Positions 5,087-5,278 of a DNA stretch of 5,278 nt are shown piece by piece; the first letter of the stretch is position 1; each line of letters starts with the position of its first letter. Under the pieces are notes generated by a model. The model was not told the origin of the DNA. It saw only the letters and a list, made by a program, of their open reading frames with translations, and made no database searches. The DNA lies in assembly GCA_947096075.1 (NCBI GenBank), contig CAMUQE010000127.1:1-5278 (forward strand). Reading direction: 5' to 3'. The DNA comes from Veillonella parvula. GTDB taxonomy: Bacteria; Bacillota; Negativicutes; Veillonellales; Veillonellaceae. A program made the translations under genes and the position numbers.

Positions 5087-5278
5087 TTACTGTTTCTTTG
5101 TGAAAGTTACTTTCACGATTTGCCAGAAGAAGGCCAATGCCCCCAATATCATGATGGTATCGCCAACCATGCGAAGCCAACGCAAATTTTGTAACAATGG
5201 TTGTTGCATAAAGTCTTCGCTGCGAGCGAGCCATAAGCCTTGTGTAACACTTGCCCAACTTTGAATCAAGCCAATTGG
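5087..5278 (-). CDS. norB: Nitric oxide reductase large subunit (quinol-dependent type), C-terminal fragment
   Basis: Only the last 63 codons are inside the window; the frame stays open to the window edge and ends with TAA at 5087-5089. The fragment contains ARSEDFMQQPLLQNLRWLR followed by VGDT and a hydrophobic helix (about MILGALAFFWQIV), then a short basic tail. This matches the C-terminus of single-subunit qNOR/NorB proteins, members of the haem-copper oxidase superfamily that reduce nitric oxide to nitrous oxide in the cytoplasmic membrane. The catalytic histidines lie upstream and cannot be seen. In an anaerobe the likely role is nitric oxide detoxification. The TTG at 5267-5269 is an internal Leu codon, not a start. 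A different haem-copper oxidase subunit is a less likely alternative. Confidence 0.78.
   Translation of the reverse strand, partial: PIGLIQSWASVTQGLWLARSEDFMQQPLLQNLRWLRMVGDTIMILGALAFFWQIVKVTFTKKQ

Noticed and set aside
5058..5258. 66-codon minus-strand open frame in another register
   Set aside because: It overlaps the nitric oxide reductase C-terminus, whose frame carries clear family sequence.

Overview
The window looks like chromosomal DNA of a low-to-mid GC, diderm member of the Firmicutes, most likely a Negativicute such as Veillonella. This is an inference. The ribosomal and transcription proteins are Bacillus/Clostridium-like, the Shine-Dalgarno sites are strong (AAGGAGG), and an L10 leader of Firmicutes type precedes rplJ. 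The window also carries an ArnT-like lipid-linked sugar transferase, which fits an LPS-bearing outer membrane. No search was run, so the genus is not proven.

Layout: positions 1-1403 (+ strand) hold the 3' part of an ArnT/PMT-type membrane glycosyltransferase that converges on the rest of the window. A hairpin at 1404-1432 separates the two strands and serves as the terminator of the minus-strand operon. Everything from about 4912 down to 1446 on the minus strand is one translation/transcription-factor cluster in the order rpmG (L33, 49 aa), secE, nusG, rplK (L11), rplA (L1), rplJ (L10), rplL (L7/L12). A strong promoter with an extended -10 (4907-4935) precedes rpmG. Upstream of it lie a terminator (4951-4976), a structured region (4973-5031), and the last 63 codons of a quinol-type nitric oxide reductase that runs off the window end.

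How the genes work together: SecE is part of the SecYEG translocon, NusG couples RNA polymerase to ribosomes and Rho, and L11/L1/L10/L12 build the L1 and L7/L12 stalks. Supply of the stalk proteins appears to be autoregulated by RNA. An L10 leader with terminator and antiterminator folds sits between rplA and rplJ. An L1-binding-like hairpin lies upstream of rplK, and a second copy of the same fold lies directly upstream of the rplA ribosome binding site. A partial copy of the L10-leader sequence also lies between rplJ and rplL.

Most notable: the doubled L1-like RNA motif, the partial doubling of the L10-leader motif, the operon ending after rplL with no rpoB following, and the mutually exclusive stems upstream of the rpmG promoter. 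No mobile element, CRISPR array, tRNA or rRNA gene is visible. The window is mainly conserved housekeeping DNA, and its interest lies in the intergenic RNA elements.
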